In this document: in pieces, positions 13,862-14,938 of the stretch
Layout of the letters: each line of letters opens with the position of its first letter
Numbering within the stretch: the stretch's first letter is position 1
Origin: an uncultured Clostridia bacterium
GTDB lineage: Bacteria > Bacillota > Clostridia > TANB77 > CAG-508
DNA: 14,938 bases
Assembly: GCA_934129745.1 (NCBI GenBank)
Contig: CAKOWZ010000029.1
Location: forward strand, 1 to 14,938
Direction: 5' to 3'
The notes under the pieces: model-generated
Seen by the model: the letters and a program-made list of their open reading frames with translations, nothing else
Database searches by the model: none
Told to the model about the DNA's origin: nothing
Program-made: the position numbers and the translations under genes

Positions 13862-14896
13862 ATGAAATTATTAATGCATGTATGTTGTGCACCTTGTAGT
13901 GTGTATTGTATTGATACTCTAAGAAAACAAGGAATTGAACCAACTTTATATTGGTATAACCCAAATATACATCCATACAAAGAATATGAACAAAGACTTG
14001 ATTGTTTGAAACAATATTCAGAAAAAATAAACATAAAAACTATAATTGAAGATGAATATGGATTACAAGATTTTTGTAAAAATGTATCAAATAAATTAAA
14101 CTCAAGATGTATTGATTATTGTTATCCAATACGTTTGAGAAAAACTTTTGAATATGCCAAAGAACATGGATATGATACTGTTACAACCACTTTATTATAT
14201 AGCATATATCAAAAACACAATTTTATAAAAAAATTATGTGAAGATTATAGTAAAGAATTTGAAATTGATTTCTTATATATTGACTTTAGAGAAGGCTTCT
14301 GGAAAGGTCATGATAAAGCCAAAGAAGAGGGATTATATATGCAAAAATATTGTGGCTGTGTTTTTAGTGAGGAGATGAGATATTATAACCGCAATGCCAC
14401 GAAACCTAGTATCCCCAATGGTTACGAGATACCAAGAGAACCCAGAATGCAAGTTAAAAAAATAGAAAATAAAGAGGATTATATTGATTTACTTTTAGAG
14501 GCAGATCCTTCAAAAGATATGATACACAAGTATTTACAAGAATCTGATGTATATGCATTAAAAAAAGAAGATGAGTTAATTTCTATTGCAGTTATTTTGC
14601 ACATTGATAGGAAAACATTAGAATTAAAAAACATAGTTACAACAGAAAAATATAGAAATAAAGGTTATGCGAAAACACTTTTAAAATCATTATGTGGTAA
14701 TTATAAACAGAAATACGATAGAATGTTAGTAGGAACAACAGAGAATAATATTCCTTTCTATGTTAAGCAGGGATTTGATAAATATGAAAAAACAATTAAG
14801 AATTTCTTTATAGATAATTATAAAGAAGAAGTTAAAGATGGAGATTTAGTTTGTACTGATTTAATATATTATTCAAAAGATTTAAAGAAAAAATAA
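13862..14896 (+). CDS. queH: Epoxyqueuosine reductase QueH fused to a GNAT acetyltransferase domain
   Basis: A 344-residue cytoplasmic protein. Residues 1 to about 190 are QueH (DUF208), which reduces epoxyqueuosine to queuosine in the wobble base of certain tRNAs, an analogue of QueG. Its metal and Fe-S cysteines are in place: C8, C9 and C12 (HVCCAPC), C83 and C87 (RCIDYC), C164 and C166 (CGC). SIYQKHN (114-120) and FREGFWKGHDKAKEEGLYMQKYCGC are family hallmarks. QueH proteins are usually about 180-220 residues. Here a linker (PREPRMQ) leads into a second domain, about 197-344, of GNAT type. It has the acetyl-CoA motif YRNKGYAKTLL (264-274), GTTENNIPFYVKQGF (291-305) and KNFFIDNY (313-320). 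No stop, SD or start separates the parts. The start follows AGAAAGGA (13842-13849), 12 bases before the ATG. The substrate of the GNAT part is unknown. No other queuosine gene is in view. Confidence 0.92.
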   Translation: MKLLMHVCCAPCSVYCIDTLRKQGIEPTLYWYNPNIHPYKEYEQRLDCLKQYSEKINIKTIIEDEYGLQDFCKNVSNKLNSRCIDYCYPIRLRKTFEYAKEHGYDTVTTTLLYSIYQKHNFIKKLCEDYSKEFEIDFLYIDFREGFWKGHDKAKEEGLYMQKYCGCVFSEEMRYYNRNATKPSIPNGYEIPREPRMQVKKIENKEDYIDLLLEADPSKDMIHKYLQESDVYALKKEDELISIAVILHIDRKTLELKNIVTTEKYRNKGYAKTLLKSLCGNYKQKYDRMLVGTTENNIPFYVKQGFDKYEKTIKNFFIDNYKEEVKDGDLVCTDLIYYSKDLKKK

Positions 14897-14938
14897 AATA
14901 TTATAGTTATTGAAATAATATCTAACATATATAAGAAA

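Overview
The window looks like chromosomal DNA of a very A+T-rich, low-G+C Gram-positive anaerobe of class Clostridia, probably an uncultured gut-type lineage. The grounds are the A/T-biased codons, near-universal strong Shine-Dalgarno (SD) sites (AGGAGG types), sigma-A promoters of TTGACA/TATAAT type, and a complete set of spoIIIAA to spoIIIAH genes, which occur only in endospore formers and their relatives. All convincing genes lie on the + strand.

Layout. (1) 1-271: 3' end of an Rpn/PD-(D/E)XK-nuclease-like gene, closed by a large bidirectional hairpin terminator. (2) 593-1726: an exported protein with a Listeria-Bacteroides repeat that is split by an inserted domain. (3) 1960-4533: alpha-glucan phosphorylase, with its own promoter and a G+C-rich palindromic block upstream. 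(4) 4717-6153: pyruvate kinase, with a strong promoter and a palindrome at the predicted start of transcription. (5) 6182-7032: a compact cassette of two small unknown genes with higher G+C, its own promoter and two terminators, probably acquired. (6) 7043-7908: yebC with promoter and terminator. (7) 7929-13687: the spoIIIA cluster in canonical order AA-AB-AC-AD-AE-AF-AG-AH. (8) 13862-14896: queH fused to a C-terminal GNAT acetyltransferase domain.

The spoIIIA products build the mother-cell side of the channel (with SpoIIQ from the forespore) that feeds the engulfed forespore. SpoIIIAA is the secretion-type ATPase, AB to AF are membrane components, and AG and AH are ring-forming proteins. GlgP and Pyk are central carbon enzymes (storage glucan to glucose-1-phosphate, and PEP to pyruvate) but have separate promoters and are not an operon.

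The most notable observations are two apparent one-base frameshifts, in spoIIIAD (near 10202) and at the 5' end of spoIIIAG (A-run 12353-12357), in an operon that otherwise reads cleanly. They mean early decay of sporulation or sequence error, and reads or relatives would decide. Also notable are a 47-nt hairpin element in two gapless copies with compensatory base changes (after glgP, and inside the spoIIIA operon), the QueH-GNAT fusion, and the nested domain of the surface protein. I see no CRISPR array, tRNA, rRNA, insertion sequence or recognisable new defence system.
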